Shown here: positions 1 through 8,942 of the stretch, in pieces
Numbering within the stretch: the first letter of the stretch is position 1
Layout of the letters: each line of letters starts with the position of its first letter
Source of the DNA: Qipengyuania vesicularis
GTDB taxonomy: Bacteria; Pseudomonadota; Alphaproteobacteria; Sphingomonadales; Sphingomonadaceae
Direction of reading: 5' to 3'
NCBI RefSeq assembly: GCF_019711415.1
Contig: NZ_JAIGNJ010000001.1
Span: 365,001-429,000 of the forward strand
DNA length: 64,000 nucleotides
Position numbers and translations under genes: made by a program
The notes under the pieces: generated by a model
What the model saw: the letters and a program-made list of their open reading frames with translations, nothing else
Database searches by the model: none
What the model was told of the DNA's origin: nothing

Positions 1-447
1 CACTTCGGGCTCGGGCAATGCCCGGTCCGACACACCCAGCCGGTCGAGCACGCGTTCCGCCTCCACCGGCAGGTCCCGGCGATGGCGCAGGAAGCCGCGT
101 GCACGGATCGGTAGCTTCGGGATCAGGTCTACCCATTCCTGCCCGGTCAGTTGCGCACGGTAGAGTGCGGCGGCGGCGACATGCGGGTGCGCCTCGCCGA
201 ACCACTTCACCAGTTCGGGATTGCGGAACCGCCAGCCATGTTCTCCCACGATCGAAGCGCGGGTCTTTGGCGGGATCATCTCTCCTAGCGCGATCAGCCG
301 CAGGTAGGCTGCCGCCTTCAGCGCGGGATCGCCTGCCTGTGGGCGCTCGCCGAGCAGGTCGATCAGCTGGCGGAACTGCGTCTTCGCCGCACGCTCGCCA
401 GTTGCGCGGATGCGCAGCACAGTGGCAAGGCGGTCGTCGAAATGCAT
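1..447 (-). CDS. N-terminal part of a conserved sphingomonad protein, possibly a sensor histidine kinase (runs off the window)
   Basis: An open frame reads leftwards from an ATG at 447 to the window edge (149 codons, no stop), so only the amino end is present. It starts MHFDDRLATVLRIRATGERA and is a helical, Arg/Leu/Ala-rich cytoplasmic segment without membrane helices. Around residues 120-130 it contains IPKLPIRARGFLRHRRDLP, a segment I associate with the N-terminus of soluble sensor kinases of sphingomonads; that link is from memory. A GGAG ribosome-binding site lies a few bases before the ATG. No kinase boxes (H, N, G) are visible because they would lie outside the window, so the family name stays tentative. 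Confidence 0.55.
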   Translation of the reverse strand, partial: MHFDDRLATVLRIRATGERAAKTQFRQLIDLLGERPQAGDPALKAAAYLRLIALGEMIPPKTRASIVGEHGWRFRNPELVKWFGEAHPHVAAAALYRAQLTGQEWVDLIPKLPIRARGFLRHRRDLPVEAERVLDRLGVSDRALPEPEV

Positions 448-687
448 TCAGTCTCCGGCAAATAGGCGCAAGATCGGAGGCTCAGCCATCGCACAACCGC
501 CCTCAGGGACGGACAACAGATATGGTTAGCCCCGCGTTTACCACTCGCATGCTTTGCGCCGTTGCAAAGCGGGACAATTGCTGGCAAAGATAATAATGTT
601 AGCCAATCGCGTGGCTGTGCGTTTTCAACATTTCATATACGCAAAGCGATGCTGGGGGCTTGTGGCTCAACCGGGGAACGAAGTGTG

Positions 688-1149
688 ATGGCCAATCTCG
701 ACGATATCGATCGCCGCTTGTTGTCCGAATTGCAGGACGAAGGCCGCATCACCAATGTCGAGCTGGCGCACCGCGTCGGACTGACCGCGCCGCCGTGCCT
801 GCGCCGTGTCCGTGCGCTGGAGGAAGAGGGTGTAATTCGCGGCTACCACGCCGAACTCGATCCCTCGAAATTGGGCTTCTCCATCACCGTTTTCGCCATG
901 GTCAGCCTGAAGAGCCAGGCGGAAGACGCGCTGCGCGAATTCGAAACGGCGATGAAGGATCTGCCCGAGGTGCGCGAGGTGCACATGCTCAATGGCGAGA
1001 TCGACTTCATCATCAAGATCGTTGCGCGCGATTTGCAGGCATTCCAAGAATTCCTCACCAGCAAGCTCACGCCCGCACCAAATGTGGCGAGCGTGAAAAC
1101 CTCGCTGACGATCCGCACCAGCAAGAACGAGCCGGGCGTTCCGCTGTGA
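688..1149 (+). CDS. Lrp/AsnC family transcriptional regulator
   Basis: A 153-aa protein with the standard two-part Lrp layout. Residues 1-60 form the winged helix-turn-helix (LDDIDRRLLSELQDEGR, then LAHRVGLTAPPCLRRVRALE). Residues 65-145 form the RAM/effector domain with the usual LGFSITVFAMVSL strand and the VHMLNGEIDFIIKI region. The frame is open further upstream, but family length and alignment support the ATG at 688. Lrp proteins bind DNA as dimers or octamers and usually respond to amino acids. The target cannot be read here. Its stop overlaps the GTG start of the following GFA-family gene, so the two are probably cotranscribed. The 240 bp upstream (448-687) hold no gene and presumably contain the promoters of this gene and of the leftward gene. 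Confidence 0.92.
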   Translation: MANLDDIDRRLLSELQDEGRITNVELAHRVGLTAPPCLRRVRALEEEGVIRGYHAELDPSKLGFSITVFAMVSLKSQAEDALREFETAMKDLPEVREVHMLNGEIDFIIKIVARDLQAFQEFLTSKLTPAPNVASVKTSLTIRTSKNEPGVPL

Positions 1150-1574
1150 GCGAGAGCATGCACGGACATTGCCTGTGCGGCGCGGTGCAGATCGAACTGG
1201 TCGCGCCCAAGGACGAAATCGAAATCTGCCAGTGCGCCATGTGCCGCCGATGGGGCGGGGCATTCTACCCGGCATTGGCTGGCGAGAGCTTTTCCATCAC
1301 CGGCGAAGAGTCGATCACGGCCTATGCATCGAGCGACTGGGGCGAGCGCGCCTTCTGCTCGACTTGCGGCACGAATATCTGGTGGCGTTTCAAGCCGACC
1401 GGCAATCGGAGCTTCTCTGCGGGATTGTTCGATGACGCGACCGGTCTCGCCATCGAGAAAGAGATATTCGTCGATGAAGGCGCCGAATGGTGCAGTCTCG
1501 AGGGGGAGCACCCGCGTCAGACGGGGGCGGAGGTGATCGCCGAGGCAAAGGCAGCGGGTTTCAGCTTCGACTGA
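1146..1574 (+). CDS. GFA family protein (glutathione-dependent formaldehyde-activating enzyme/CENP-V fold)
   Basis: A protein of about 142 aa with the zinc-binding pattern of the GFA family: HCLCGAV near the N-terminus, CAMCRRWGG about 20 residues later, and CSTCGTNIWW in the middle. Family members bind structural and catalytic zinc through these cysteines; some act on S-hydroxymethylglutathione, most are uncharacterised. The GTG at 1146 overlaps the preceding regulator stop by 4 bases (GTGA), suggesting translational coupling. An ATG at 1158 (MHGHCLCG) is the alternative start. The substrate is unknown. Confidence 0.88.
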   Translation: MSESMHGHCLCGAVQIELVAPKDEIEICQCAMCRRWGGAFYPALAGESFSITGEESITAYASSDWGERAFCSTCGTNIWWRFKPTGNRSFSAGLFDDATGLAIEKEIFVDEGAEWCSLEGEHPRQTGAEVIAEAKAAGFSFD

Positions 1575-1583
1575 CCGCCGACG

Positions 1584-2204
1584 CTAGGGCTCGGACCCTG
1601 CGTGGATGGTCCTGCGCAAGGTTTTCCTGAACAAATACGGCTCCAGAAATCGTCCGACGAGATAGATCAGCGCGAACAATGCGGCGAGGCCGTAGGCATC
1701 GCGCGGGGAGTAGTCGTCGTCCTCCTCGTCCTCTTCTTCGTCCTCGCCCGGATCCTCCGGGGCCGGAGCGCCGAGCATCTGGTCGAACCAGTGCAATTCG
1801 CCCGGCTCCTCGTCTTCCTCGTCCTCTTCCTCGGCTTGCGAGGCTTCCTTGCTCTCCTCCCACTGGCCAAGCATCACGAATCCTTGCGCAAGCGCGAGGA
1901 ACAGGAGCGGGGCGAGGAAGGTCAGCAGCAAGGCCGGGCTTCCGACATCGTAGCGCAGAAGCTGACCTTGGTTGTCTCCGGCCAGTTCAAGCGAGCCATT
2001 GCTGAAGGTCGCCAGCTTGTCCTGCGCGGCGGGATTGGGCTTGCGATAGTCGAGCCGGCGATTGGCCTGGTCTATTTCGAGTTCGCCCTGATCGAAAAGG
2101 CCGGAAAGCCGGTCGAATATCTCCCCCGGGGGCAGCGGCGGGTCGACCGGAACAGCGCCACGCGATCGCCAGATGCGGTCGATGACCGGCCATTTGCGAG
2201 CCAT
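1584..2204 (-). CDS. Membrane protein with an acidic linker, function unknown
   Basis: A 206-aa protein starting at the ATG at 2204, only 2 bp after the stop of the sterol-desaturase gene, so the two form an operon. Residues 1-88 are hydrophilic, with a repeated 'LD-R-L' character. A first membrane helix spans about 90-112 (ALLLTFLAPLLFLALAQGFV). A Glu/Asp-rich linker occupies about 117-165. A second helix spans about 170-190, followed by a basic tail. Two helices joined by a strongly acidic loop suggest an inner-membrane protein with a charged hydrophilic segment. I do not recognise a family. Its coupling to a lipid-modifying hydroxylase suggests an accessory role in membrane lipid metabolism (inference). 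Confidence 0.7.
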   Translation of the reverse strand: MARKWPVIDRIWRSRGAVPVDPPLPPGEIFDRLSGLFDQGELEIDQANRRLDYRKPNPAAQDKLATFSNGSLELAGDNQGQLLRYDVGSPALLLTFLAPLLFLALAQGFVMLGQWEESKEASQAEEEDEEDEEPGELHWFDQMLGAPAPEDPGEDEEEDEEDDDYSPRDAYGLAALFALIYLVGRFLEPYLFRKTLRRTIHAGSEP

Positions 2205-2206
2205 GA

Positions 2207-3202
2207 CTAGCTTTCCAGCCCGGTGATCTGCTTTGCTTCGCGTCGCTGCGCGATCCAATCGCGCCAGGCCTTGCGTCCTTCGGTCCAGGGAAAGACCATG
2301 GTTTCGGAGATTTTCATCCTGCGGCCGCCCTCCATGCCCAGCAGTTCGGCCTCTCCATCGACACATGTGCCGAACATGCGGTCGAAGATGATCCAGATCG
2401 TGCCGTAGTTGCTGCGCGTTCCTTCGTAATCCTGCGAGTGGTGGACGCTGTGGTGGTCGGTGGTGTTGAACAGGAAGCGCCACCAGCGCGGTGAATTGAA
2501 GCGTGTGTTGATGTGCTGGTACGATCCCACCATGAGGCCGATCGCCCCTGCAATCAGGAAGGCGCGCGGGAGGAAGTCGAAGAAGCCACCCACGCCGAGG
2601 CCGATCAGGAACAGCTCGATCGGATGTCCGACCGATCCCTTATACACGTTGAGCTGGGTGATGTAGTGATGCGGTGCGTGGAAGATCCATAGCGGCTGCC
2701 AATTGTGCATGCCCCGATGCATCCAGTACTGGCCGAAGTCGAAGATCAGCGAGATCGCGAGTGCCTGCACCAGCAGCGGCAGGGCCACGAACCAGGCGAA
2801 GCTCTCCCAGTCGAAAGCGCCCTGGACCCATTCGGTGATCGCATCGGCTCCCCAATACAGCTCCATCATGGTTACCACAGTCATGCCCATGCCGAGGTAG
2901 AAGATGTCGGTGGCGAACTCCTTCCAGGTGATATTCCAGCTGCCGTAACGCGGATTGATCCACTCGAGCAGCATCAGGAAAATGCTGAAGCCGATGAATA
3001 TCTTGAAGCCTGTCGAAGCGACCGCGATTTCGTTGGGGGCATAGTACCAGAAGGCAATCGCGGCGAAGAGCATCACTGGCTGGAAATAGGTGAAGAAGGC
3101 CTTCTTGAAGGCGCCTCCCTCGACACGTTCGACATTGTCCCAGCCGACCGTGACGGGCGAATCCGCACCGACGATCCGATTGCCTACACGCACACCTGCC
3201 AT
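2207..3202 (-). CDS. Sterol desaturase / fatty acid hydroxylase family membrane protein
   Basis: A di-iron membrane hydroxylase. The three histidine clusters are visible: HRGMH after the QYW segment, FHAPHH soon after, and DHHSVHH near the C-terminus. Several membrane helices precede and separate them. Family members hydroxylate or desaturate lipids (sterols, carotenoids, fatty acids) using oxygen and an electron donor; the substrate here is unknown. The start is uncertain. The frame is open to 3355, but the ATG at 3202 has a good GGGGA site, gives 331 aa, and leaves room for a divergent promoter before the lipoprotein gene at 3391. A downstream two-helix membrane protein is 2 bp away. Confidence 0.85.
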   Translation of the reverse strand: MAGVRVGNRIVGADSPVTVGWDNVERVEGGAFKKAFFTYFQPVMLFAAIAFWYYAPNEIAVASTGFKIFIGFSIFLMLLEWINPRYGSWNITWKEFATDIFYLGMGMTVVTMMELYWGADAITEWVQGAFDWESFAWFVALPLLVQALAISLIFDFGQYWMHRGMHNWQPLWIFHAPHHYITQLNVYKGSVGHPIELFLIGLGVGGFFDFLPRAFLIAGAIGLMVGSYQHINTRFNSPRWWRFLFNTTDHHSVHHSQDYEGTRSNYGTIWIIFDRMFGTCVDGEAELLGMEGGRRMKISETMVFPWTEGRKAWRDWIAQRREAKQITGLES

Positions 3203-3390
3203 TTTGCTGTCCCCAATTCCCGGGCGCAGGACCAATGCGTCCTCGCCAGTCGCCGCGTCCCCTTCGTAGCGCCCGAAATTGATTGGCGCCGAGACTATAC
3301 CTTCCCGGCTTCCCGTCAAGCGGGGCCCGTGCTCTATTGTGTGCGGGTGTCGCAATTGCCGCGTGTATGGTGCGGCGAGGGAGAGGCCAG

Positions 3391-4320
3391 ATGAGAACTA
3401 TTGCCCTGATTGCGATGCTGTGCGCGGCCTGCGCTCCGACCAGTTCCGAGGAGGTGGAAACGCCCGCCTCAATGGTTGAAGTGAAGATAGCGGCGCCGGG
3501 TTTCGTAGACTTCCTGACTGTCGACCAGGACAATGTCTGGGTCACCAATACGGGAAGGGTGGAACTCTGGGGCGTGTCCGGTAAGCGGGCCGAGGTAGAA
3601 ATTCCGCGTCCTTGCGGCACGATGGCGGCGCTCGATGGCAAGCTCTTTGCAGCCAATTGCGAGGGTGCCAATCTCTACCGCATCGATATGGCAAGCGCCG
3701 AGGTTGAGGCGGTGATCGAGACGGGCGTCGCCAATCCCGACGGTGAAACCAACGTCGTCGCTGGCGCCGGCTCGATCTGGATTCCCAGCAATGCGGATGG
3801 GCGCATTGCGCGCGTCGATCCGTCGACCAATACGGTGATCGCCGAGATCGAAGTTGTCCCCGGAACCTATTTCCTTGCTTTCGGCTTCGACCGACTTTGG
3901 GCCGTCAGCAGCGACCGGCAATTGCTCCAGCGCATCGATCCGGCAAGCGACAGCGTCACCGGGACTGCAGAGCTGGGCAACCAACCGGGGTTCCTCGCAG
4001 CAGGCGAAGGCGGGGTCTGGGTGCAGGAACAGAAAGACGGAACTGTGGCGCGGGTCGATCCCGACAGCATGGCGTTGGTGGGCCGCACCAAGGTCGGCGA
4101 AAGCCTGCTTTGGGGCGATATCGACACCGCCAAAGGAAGCGTCTGGCTCCGCACGACCGAAGACCAGACATTCGTGCAGATCGATGCCGAGACAGGCGAG
4201 ATACTTGAGCGCTTCGGCGAACCGGTCGGCAGCGGCGCAATCCGGGCGACACCATATGGTGTCTGGACCAGCGCCCACGACGTCGAGCGGATATCGTGGT
4301 GGGGCCAGGCGAGGGACTGA
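3391..4320 (+). CDS. Beta-propeller (Vgb/NHL-like) lipoprotein
   Basis: A 309-aa predicted lipoprotein: MRTIALIAMLCAACAP gives a short hydrophobic core ending in the lipobox LCAAC, so Cys-14 is the likely lipidated residue. The rest consists of repeated strands of the type 'G-IWIPSNADGRIARVDPSTN', 'LWAVSSD-QLLQRIDPASD' and 'VWVQEQKDGTVARVDPDS'. This is the streptogramin-lyase (Vgb)-like six- or seven-bladed propeller pattern, each blade about 40-45 residues. Most such lipoproteins have no known enzyme activity. GAGAGG precedes the ATG at 3391. An upstream in-frame extension to 3283 would bury the signal peptide and is rejected. It is divergent from the hydroxylase operon. Confidence 0.85.
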   Translation: MRTIALIAMLCAACAPTSSEEVETPASMVEVKIAAPGFVDFLTVDQDNVWVTNTGRVELWGVSGKRAEVEIPRPCGTMAALDGKLFAANCEGANLYRIDMASAEVEAVIETGVANPDGETNVVAGAGSIWIPSNADGRIARVDPSTNTVIAEIEVVPGTYFLAFGFDRLWAVSSDRQLLQRIDPASDSVTGTAELGNQPGFLAAGEGGVWVQEQKDGTVARVDPDSMALVGRTKVGESLLWGDIDTAKGSVWLRTTEDQTFVQIDAETGEILERFGEPVGSGAIRATPYGVWTSAHDVERISWWGQARD

Positions 4321-4519
4321 GGGGCAACGCCGGGATGTTCTTGGCGAGCAACCACTTGCGCGGCTCCTCTAGCGATCGCGAAAGGTCATGCTATCCAATG
4401 AGAGGTCGATTGTGCTTGTCGACACTGGGGTGAACTGGTCCCGTGAGATAAGGCACTAATCTGCTGCAATGACCCTTTCGACGTGCTAACAATACCTGCG
4501 TCGCATGTTTGGAGGGTCC

Positions 4520-6427
4520 TTGGCCGATATCTTCATATCATACGCACACGGCGACCGCGGCACGATCGAGAAACTTGCCAGCGCACTGGAAACCAGAGGT
4601 TACTCGGTTTGGTGGGATCGAGAGATCGCCGCCGGGTCGGAATTCAGCATGGTGATCGAGCAAGAGTTGAAGGCTGCCGATGCTGTCGTCGTAGCGTGGT
4701 CTGAACGTTCGCTCGGTTCGCACTGGGTTCGGGATGAAGCGGATTTTGCACGCGGACAGGGGAAACTCCTACCCTTGTCGCTCGACGGTTCCCTGCCGCC
4801 GCTGGGGTTTCGGCAAATCCACGCGGTGAACTTTCACGAGTGGGACGGCGATCCTTCACATCGAGTGATGGACGAACTGGATTCATCGATCGGCGGCTCC
4901 CAATCTGTCCTGAACGGCGCAGCTTCTGAGCGGCAGGTTCGTCCGACTTCGGCTTCGATTGCGGTTCTTCCCTTCGCAAATATGTCCTCCGACCCCGAGC
5001 AGGAATATTTCTCCGATGGAATGGCAGAAGAAGTTCTCAATGCTCTTGCCAATGTGCCGAGCCTTCTCGTGGCGGGAAGGACTTCGTCTTTCGCGTTCAA
5101 AGGCAAGAACGTCGATATTCGCGAAATCGGCAGGGTGTTGAATGTCGCCAATGTACTCGAAGGTTCTGTTCGCAAACAAGGCGAGAGGGTCCGCATAACC
5201 GCGCAGCTCATCAGGGCCTCGGACGGCTTTCATCTCTGGTCGGAAAAATATGATGGAACGCTCGATGATGTCTTCGATCTACAGGACAAGATATCGCTGG
5301 CGATAGTCGGAAAGCTGGAGACCCTCCTTTGCCCAAACACGGATCAGCGCCTTGCCGAGAGGTTGACGGAGAACAAGGAAGCCTATGACCTTTTCCTCAG
5401 GGCTCGCGCCTTTCTGAACAAGTACTGGGGTGACGAAACTGTGTCGCGCGCGCTTGAACTTCTGCAAGCTGCGGTGGAGCTCGATCCCGACTTCTTGAAA
5501 GCATGGGAATTGATGGCATTTGCCCAGGCGCAGTTGCCGCAGATCATCACTGTTCCCGATGAATCCGTTTATTACGAAGCTTCAGCAAGGGCAGCCGCTC
5601 GCGCCCTTGAGATCGATCCTCACTCACTGACTGCTAAATACATAATCGCCTACTCCCAGTGGGATGGGACAGATTTCGTCGGCTACTATGAGAAAACGAG
5701 CGAAACGATAGAGAACAATCCCGAGTCGATATTCGCAAAGGCTTACAAGAGCATGGCAATCGGCAGGTTATCTGCTGCCTTGCCGCATATCATGGATGCC
5801 CTCGAACTTGAGCCGCTATCTGGCCGAATCTCCCATTGCGCCGGACAATGCTATCTCGGCCTCTCTGAGTTTGAACTGGCCGAAGCGATGTTCCACCGGT
5901 CGCAAGAGGCGGGCTTTGCCGGTAGTATTTTCTATTTGGCAGAAGCAAAGGCGATGCAGGGTGAGCCAGATGCCGCGCTCGATATGGTCATGCAAAATTA
6001 CGAAGCGGTTGGCGAAAGATTTGCCTCGCAATTGAGGTCAAAGGAACAATGGGAAGTCATCTTTCGCGCCAAGTTTTATGACGATCCGAAAGCCCAGGAC
6101 ATGGTGGAGGCATTCATCCTCAATGCCGCGAGAACCGGGTCCGAACCGATCAACTTTCCAATGCTGTCAGGGTTGGTCTGTGGAAGGAGCGCCGAGAGCT
6201 ATTTCAAGCTTTACCTCGAGCACAGATCACCAAGCAACTGGATCTCCCTCGTAAGCGAAGTCTGGATGCCATCTAAGCGTGCGCGGGGATTTCGCAGGCA
6301 TCCGGGCTTCAAGGCCTTCGCAGAAAAGATCGGCCTGACTGCCGCCTGGCAGAAATACGGCTGGCCGGACCTCGCGCGGCCCGATCCCGGAACAGACGGA
6401 TCCAATGGCGCGTGGAGTATAGATTAG
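4520..6427 (+). CDS. TIR domain - TolB-like - TPR repeat protein
   Basis: Three modules in one 635-aa protein. Residues 2-130 are a TIR domain: ADIFISYAHGD, then YSVWWDREI, then SLGSHWVRDEADFA. Glu-73 in the SxxWxxxE motif sits where bacterial TIR NADases have their catalytic glutamate. Residues about 145-280 are the TolB-like segment often found after adenylate cyclase or winged-helix domains (SIAVLPFANMSSDPEQEYFS, then ANVLEGSVRKQGERVRITAQ). Residues about 285-560 are TPR-like helices (ELLQAAVELDPDFLKAWELM and similar). The likely start is the TTG at 4520, preceded by GGAGGG; an in-frame ATG at 4505 sits before that site. It stands alone. Such proteins are probably signalling or sensing proteins; whether the TIR cleaves NAD is not shown. 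Confidence 0.85.
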   Translation: MADIFISYAHGDRGTIEKLASALETRGYSVWWDREIAAGSEFSMVIEQELKAADAVVVAWSERSLGSHWVRDEADFARGQGKLLPLSLDGSLPPLGFRQIHAVNFHEWDGDPSHRVMDELDSSIGGSQSVLNGAASERQVRPTSASIAVLPFANMSSDPEQEYFSDGMAEEVLNALANVPSLLVAGRTSSFAFKGKNVDIREIGRVLNVANVLEGSVRKQGERVRITAQLIRASDGFHLWSEKYDGTLDDVFDLQDKISLAIVGKLETLLCPNTDQRLAERLTENKEAYDLFLRARAFLNKYWGDETVSRALELLQAAVELDPDFLKAWELMAFAQAQLPQIITVPDESVYYEASARAAARALEIDPHSLTAKYIIAYSQWDGTDFVGYYEKTSETIENNPESIFAKAYKSMAIGRLSAALPHIMDALELEPLSGRISHCAGQCYLGLSEFELAEAMFHRSQEAGFAGSIFYLAEAKAMQGEPDAALDMVMQNYEAVGERFASQLRSKEQWEVIFRAKFYDDPKAQDMVEAFILNAARTGSEPINFPMLSGLVCGRSAESYFKLYLEHRSPSNWISLVSEVWMPSKRARGFRRHPGFKAFAEKIGLTAAWQKYGWPDLARPDPGTDGSNGAWSID

Positions 6428-6486
6428 GCGATTGGTGGCTGTTGCCGACTCACACTAAGTCGTCAGCGACATGAGCCAGACTCAAC

Positions 6487-7836
6487 CTATCCGTCCCGTT
6501 CCTTCAGCCATTCTTCCAGCCATTTGATCGTGTAATCGCCGCTCTTCACGTCGTCCTGCTCGAGCAGTGCCTGGTGCAGCGGGATAGAGGTCTTGACGCC
6601 TTCGACGACCATCTCCTCCAGCGCGCGCTTGAGGCGCATCATGCAGCCTTCGCGGTTGCGGCCATAGACGATCAGCTTGGCGATCATGCTGTCGTAGTAG
6701 GGCGGTATCGAATAGCCGGCGTAAAGCCCGCTATCTACGCGCACATGCATCCCGCCAGCCGGGTGGTAATGGGTGATCTTGCCCGGGCTTGGCGCGAAGG
6801 TGAACGGGTCTTCCGCATTGATGCGGCACTCGATCGCGTGGCCCTTGAACTCGAGCTCTTCCTGCTTGACCGAAAGCGGATGGCCTGCCGCGATGCGGAT
6901 CTGTTCGCGCACAAGGTCGACGCCGGTGATAGCCTCGGTGACCGGGTGTTCGACCTGCAGGCGCGTGTTCATCTCGATGAAGTAGAACTCGCCGTTCTCC
7001 CACAAGAATTCGATCGTGCCTGCACCGCGATAAGCCATGTCGCGCATCGCCTTGGAACAGACTTCGCCCATGCGCATGCGTTCTTCATGCGTGATGACGG
7101 GGGAGGGCGCTTCCTCGAGCACCTTCTGGTGGCGGCGCTGCAGCGAGCAGTCGCGCTCGCCAAGGTGGATCGCATTGCCTTCGCCATCGCCGAAAACCTG
7201 GAATTCGATGTGGCGCGGATTGCCGAGATACTTCTCGATATAGACAGTCGCGTCGCCGAATGCGGCCTTCGCCTCGCTGCCAGCCTGCTGCATCAGCGTT
7301 TCGAGCTGGTCTTCGCTTTCGCAGACCTTCATCCCGCGACCACCGCCGCCCGACGCAGCCTTGATGATGACCGGATAGCCGATCTCCGCTGCGATCTTGC
7401 GCGCCTCGGACACTTCCGACACCGCCCCATCGCTGCCCGGAACCAGCGGCAGGCCGAGCTTGCCCGCAGTGCGCTTGGCTTCGACCTTGTCGCCCATGGT
7501 GCGGATATGCTCGGGCTTGGGGCCAATCCACTTGATGTCATGCGCTTCGACGATCTCGGCGAACTTGGCGTTTTCCGAAAGGAAGCCATAACCCGGGTGG
7601 ATCGCGTCAGCGTGGCTCACCTCTGCTGCAGAGATGATGTTGGCGATGTTGAGATAACTGTCAGCAGCGGCCGGCGGGCCGATGCACACGGCGTGATCGG
7701 CCAGGCGCACATGCATGGCATCGGCATCGGCGGTGGAGTGCACCGCGACCGTCTCGATGCCCATTTCATGCGCCGCACGGTGGATACGCAGCGCGATTTC
7801 GCCGCGATTGGCGATAAGAATGCGAGTGATAGTCAT
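6487..7836 (-). CDS. accC: Acetyl-CoA carboxylase, biotin carboxylase subunit
   Basis: A 449-aa ATP-grasp enzyme of full family length, starting [20 protein letters not shown]. It carboxylates the biotin of AccB with ATP and bicarbonate, the first half-reaction of malonyl-CoA formation for fatty acid synthesis in the cytoplasm. Visible motifs are the glycine-rich ATP loop ([13 protein letters not shown]), the [18 protein letters not shown] active-site strand with the catalytic Glu/Asn/Arg set, and the C-terminal ECRINAEDP segment. It lies 3 bp after accB on the same strand, the usual accBC operon. About 60 bp of non-coding DNA separate it from the convergent TIR gene. Confidence 0.98.
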   Translation of the reverse strand: MTITRILIANRGEIALRIHRAAHEMGIETVAVHSTADADAMHVRLADHAVCIGPPAAADSYLNIANIISAAEVSHADAIHPGYGFLSENAKFAEIVEAHDIKWIGPKPEHIRTMGDKVEAKRTAGKLGLPLVPGSDGAVSEVSEARKIAAEIGYPVIIKAASGGGGRGMKVCESEDQLETLMQQAGSEAKAAFGDATVYIEKYLGNPRHIEFQVFGDGEGNAIHLGERDCSLQRRHQKVLEEAPSPVITHEERMRMGEVCSKAMRDMAYRGAGTIEFLWENGEFYFIEMNTRLQVEHPVTEAITGVDLVREQIRIAAGHPLSVKQEELEFKGHAIECRINAEDPFTFAPSPGKITHYHPAGGMHVRVDSGLYAGYSIPPYYDSMIAKLIVYGRNREGCMMRLKRALEEMVVEGVKTSIPLHQALLEQDDVKSGDYTIKWLEEWLKERDG

Positions 7837-7839
7837 GGC

Positions 7840-8337
7840 TTACCCAATGACGACGAGCGGCTGATCGAACTCGACCGGCTGGGCGTTCTCGACCAGGATC
7901 GACTTCACCGTGCCGGCCTTGTCGGCGGTGATCGGGTTCATGACCTTCATGGCTTCGACGATCAGGACAGTCTGGCCTTCCTTCACGCTGTCGCCGACCT
8001 TTACGAAGTCCGCCGCGCCCGGTTCGGGAGCGAGATAGACCGTGCCGACCATGGGCGACTTGATCGCGCCTGCCGTGTCGGCCTCTGCAGGGGCGCTATC
8101 GGTTGCGGGGGCTGCTGCTGCGGGTGCCGGAGCTGCCGGGGCGGGTGCTGCCACCGGGGCGGGGGCTGCCGCTGCCATTGCAACGCCGCCGCCGCGGGAT
8201 ACGCGGATCTTGCGGTCGCCATCCTCGACTTCGATCTCGGTGAGCCCGGTGTCGCCCAGCATCTCGGCGAGTTCGCGCACGAGCGAGGTGTCGACGTTCA
8301 TGCCGGATTTCCCGGCGCTACCTTTGCGTTCGGCCAT
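7840..8337 (-). CDS. accB: Acetyl-CoA carboxylase, biotin carboxyl carrier protein
   Basis: A 165-aa carrier protein. The C-terminal biotinyl domain has the canonical EAMKVMNPI motif, whose Lys is biotinylated, about 35 residues before the end. An Ala/Pro-rich flexible linker of about 45 residues precedes it, and the N-terminal helix ([18 protein letters not shown]) is typical. It shuttles carboxybiotin between AccC and the carboxyltransferase. A second in-frame ATG (residue 13, MNVDTSLV) may be the true start, since [12 protein letters not shown] is not conserved in my recollection. It is followed directly by accC and preceded by aroQ on the same strand. Confidence 0.97.
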   Translation of the reverse strand: MAERKGSAGKSGMNVDTSLVRELAEMLGDTGLTEIEVEDGDRKIRVSRGGGVAMAAAAPAPVAAPAPAAPAPAAAAPATDSAPAEADTAGAIKSPMVGTVYLAPEPGAADFVKVGDSVKEGQTVLIVEAMKVMNPITADKAGTVKSILVENAQPVEFDQPLVVIG

Positions 8338-8412
8338 GAATGGTCCCTTGTTTGGTGTTGCACGCGCCTATGCTCCGGCTGGCGCGGCAAGACAAGGGGT
8401 AGGGGGCGGAAT

Positions 8413-8847
8413 TTACAGCGCTGCCGCCTTCTCCAACGCTACGGAATAGCTGCGCGCGCCGAGGCCCTGCACACAGTCCGCCGCTGCCATCCCGACATAG
8501 GAAATGTGGCGGAAATCCTCGCGAGTGGTGGGGTCTGACAGGTGCACCTCGATGACCGGCACCTCGATCGCCTTGATGGCATCGAGCAGCGCGATGGAGG
8601 TGTGCGTATAGGCCGCCGCATTGAGCAACACGGCCTTGGCCCCCTGCCGGTTGGCCTCGTGCAACCAATCGACCAGTTGGCCTTCGTGGTTGGTCTGGTG
8701 GAAGCTGATCTCCAGGCCCAGCGGCCCAGCCTGTTCGCGCAACCTCTTCTCGATGTTGGCAAGCGTATCGGAGCCGTAAATCTCCGGCTCGCGCGTGCCG
8801 AGCAGGTTGAGGTTGGGGCCGTTGAGGACGAAGACGGTGTTGGTCAT
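8413..8847 (-). CDS. aroQ: 3-dehydroquinate dehydratase, type II
   Basis: A 144-aa protein of the small dodecameric type II dehydroquinase family. Visible landmarks are NGPNLNLLGTREPEIYG with the catalytic Tyr in IYG and the flexible-lid Arg, the HEGQLVDWLHEA segment, NAAAYTHTS, and the catalytic-site IEVHLSDPTTREDFRH. It removes water from 3-dehydroquinate in the third step of the shikimate pathway. The order aroQ-accB-accC on one strand is common in alphaproteobacteria and is likely an operon; the gap to accB is 75 bp. Confidence 0.97.
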   Translation of the reverse strand: MTNTVFVLNGPNLNLLGTREPEIYGSDTLANIEKRLREQAGPLGLEISFHQTNHEGQLVDWLHEANRQGAKAVLLNAAAYTHTSIALLDAIKAIEVPVIEVHLSDPTTREDFRHISYVGMAAADCVQGLGARSYSVALEKAAAL

Positions 8848-8942
8848 GGACGCTGCGTTAGCGGCAGTTCGCCGGGCTGAGAAGCGGTGTGTCTTCTACC
8901 GGCCCGAAAGCGGACGCGCCTCCCGCTTCCGCTTACCCGTTC

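Noticed and set aside
6574-8538. 654-codon plus-strand frame across accC, accB and aroQ
   Set aside because: It spans three well-identified genes on the opposite strand and their gaps, without any recognisable domain.
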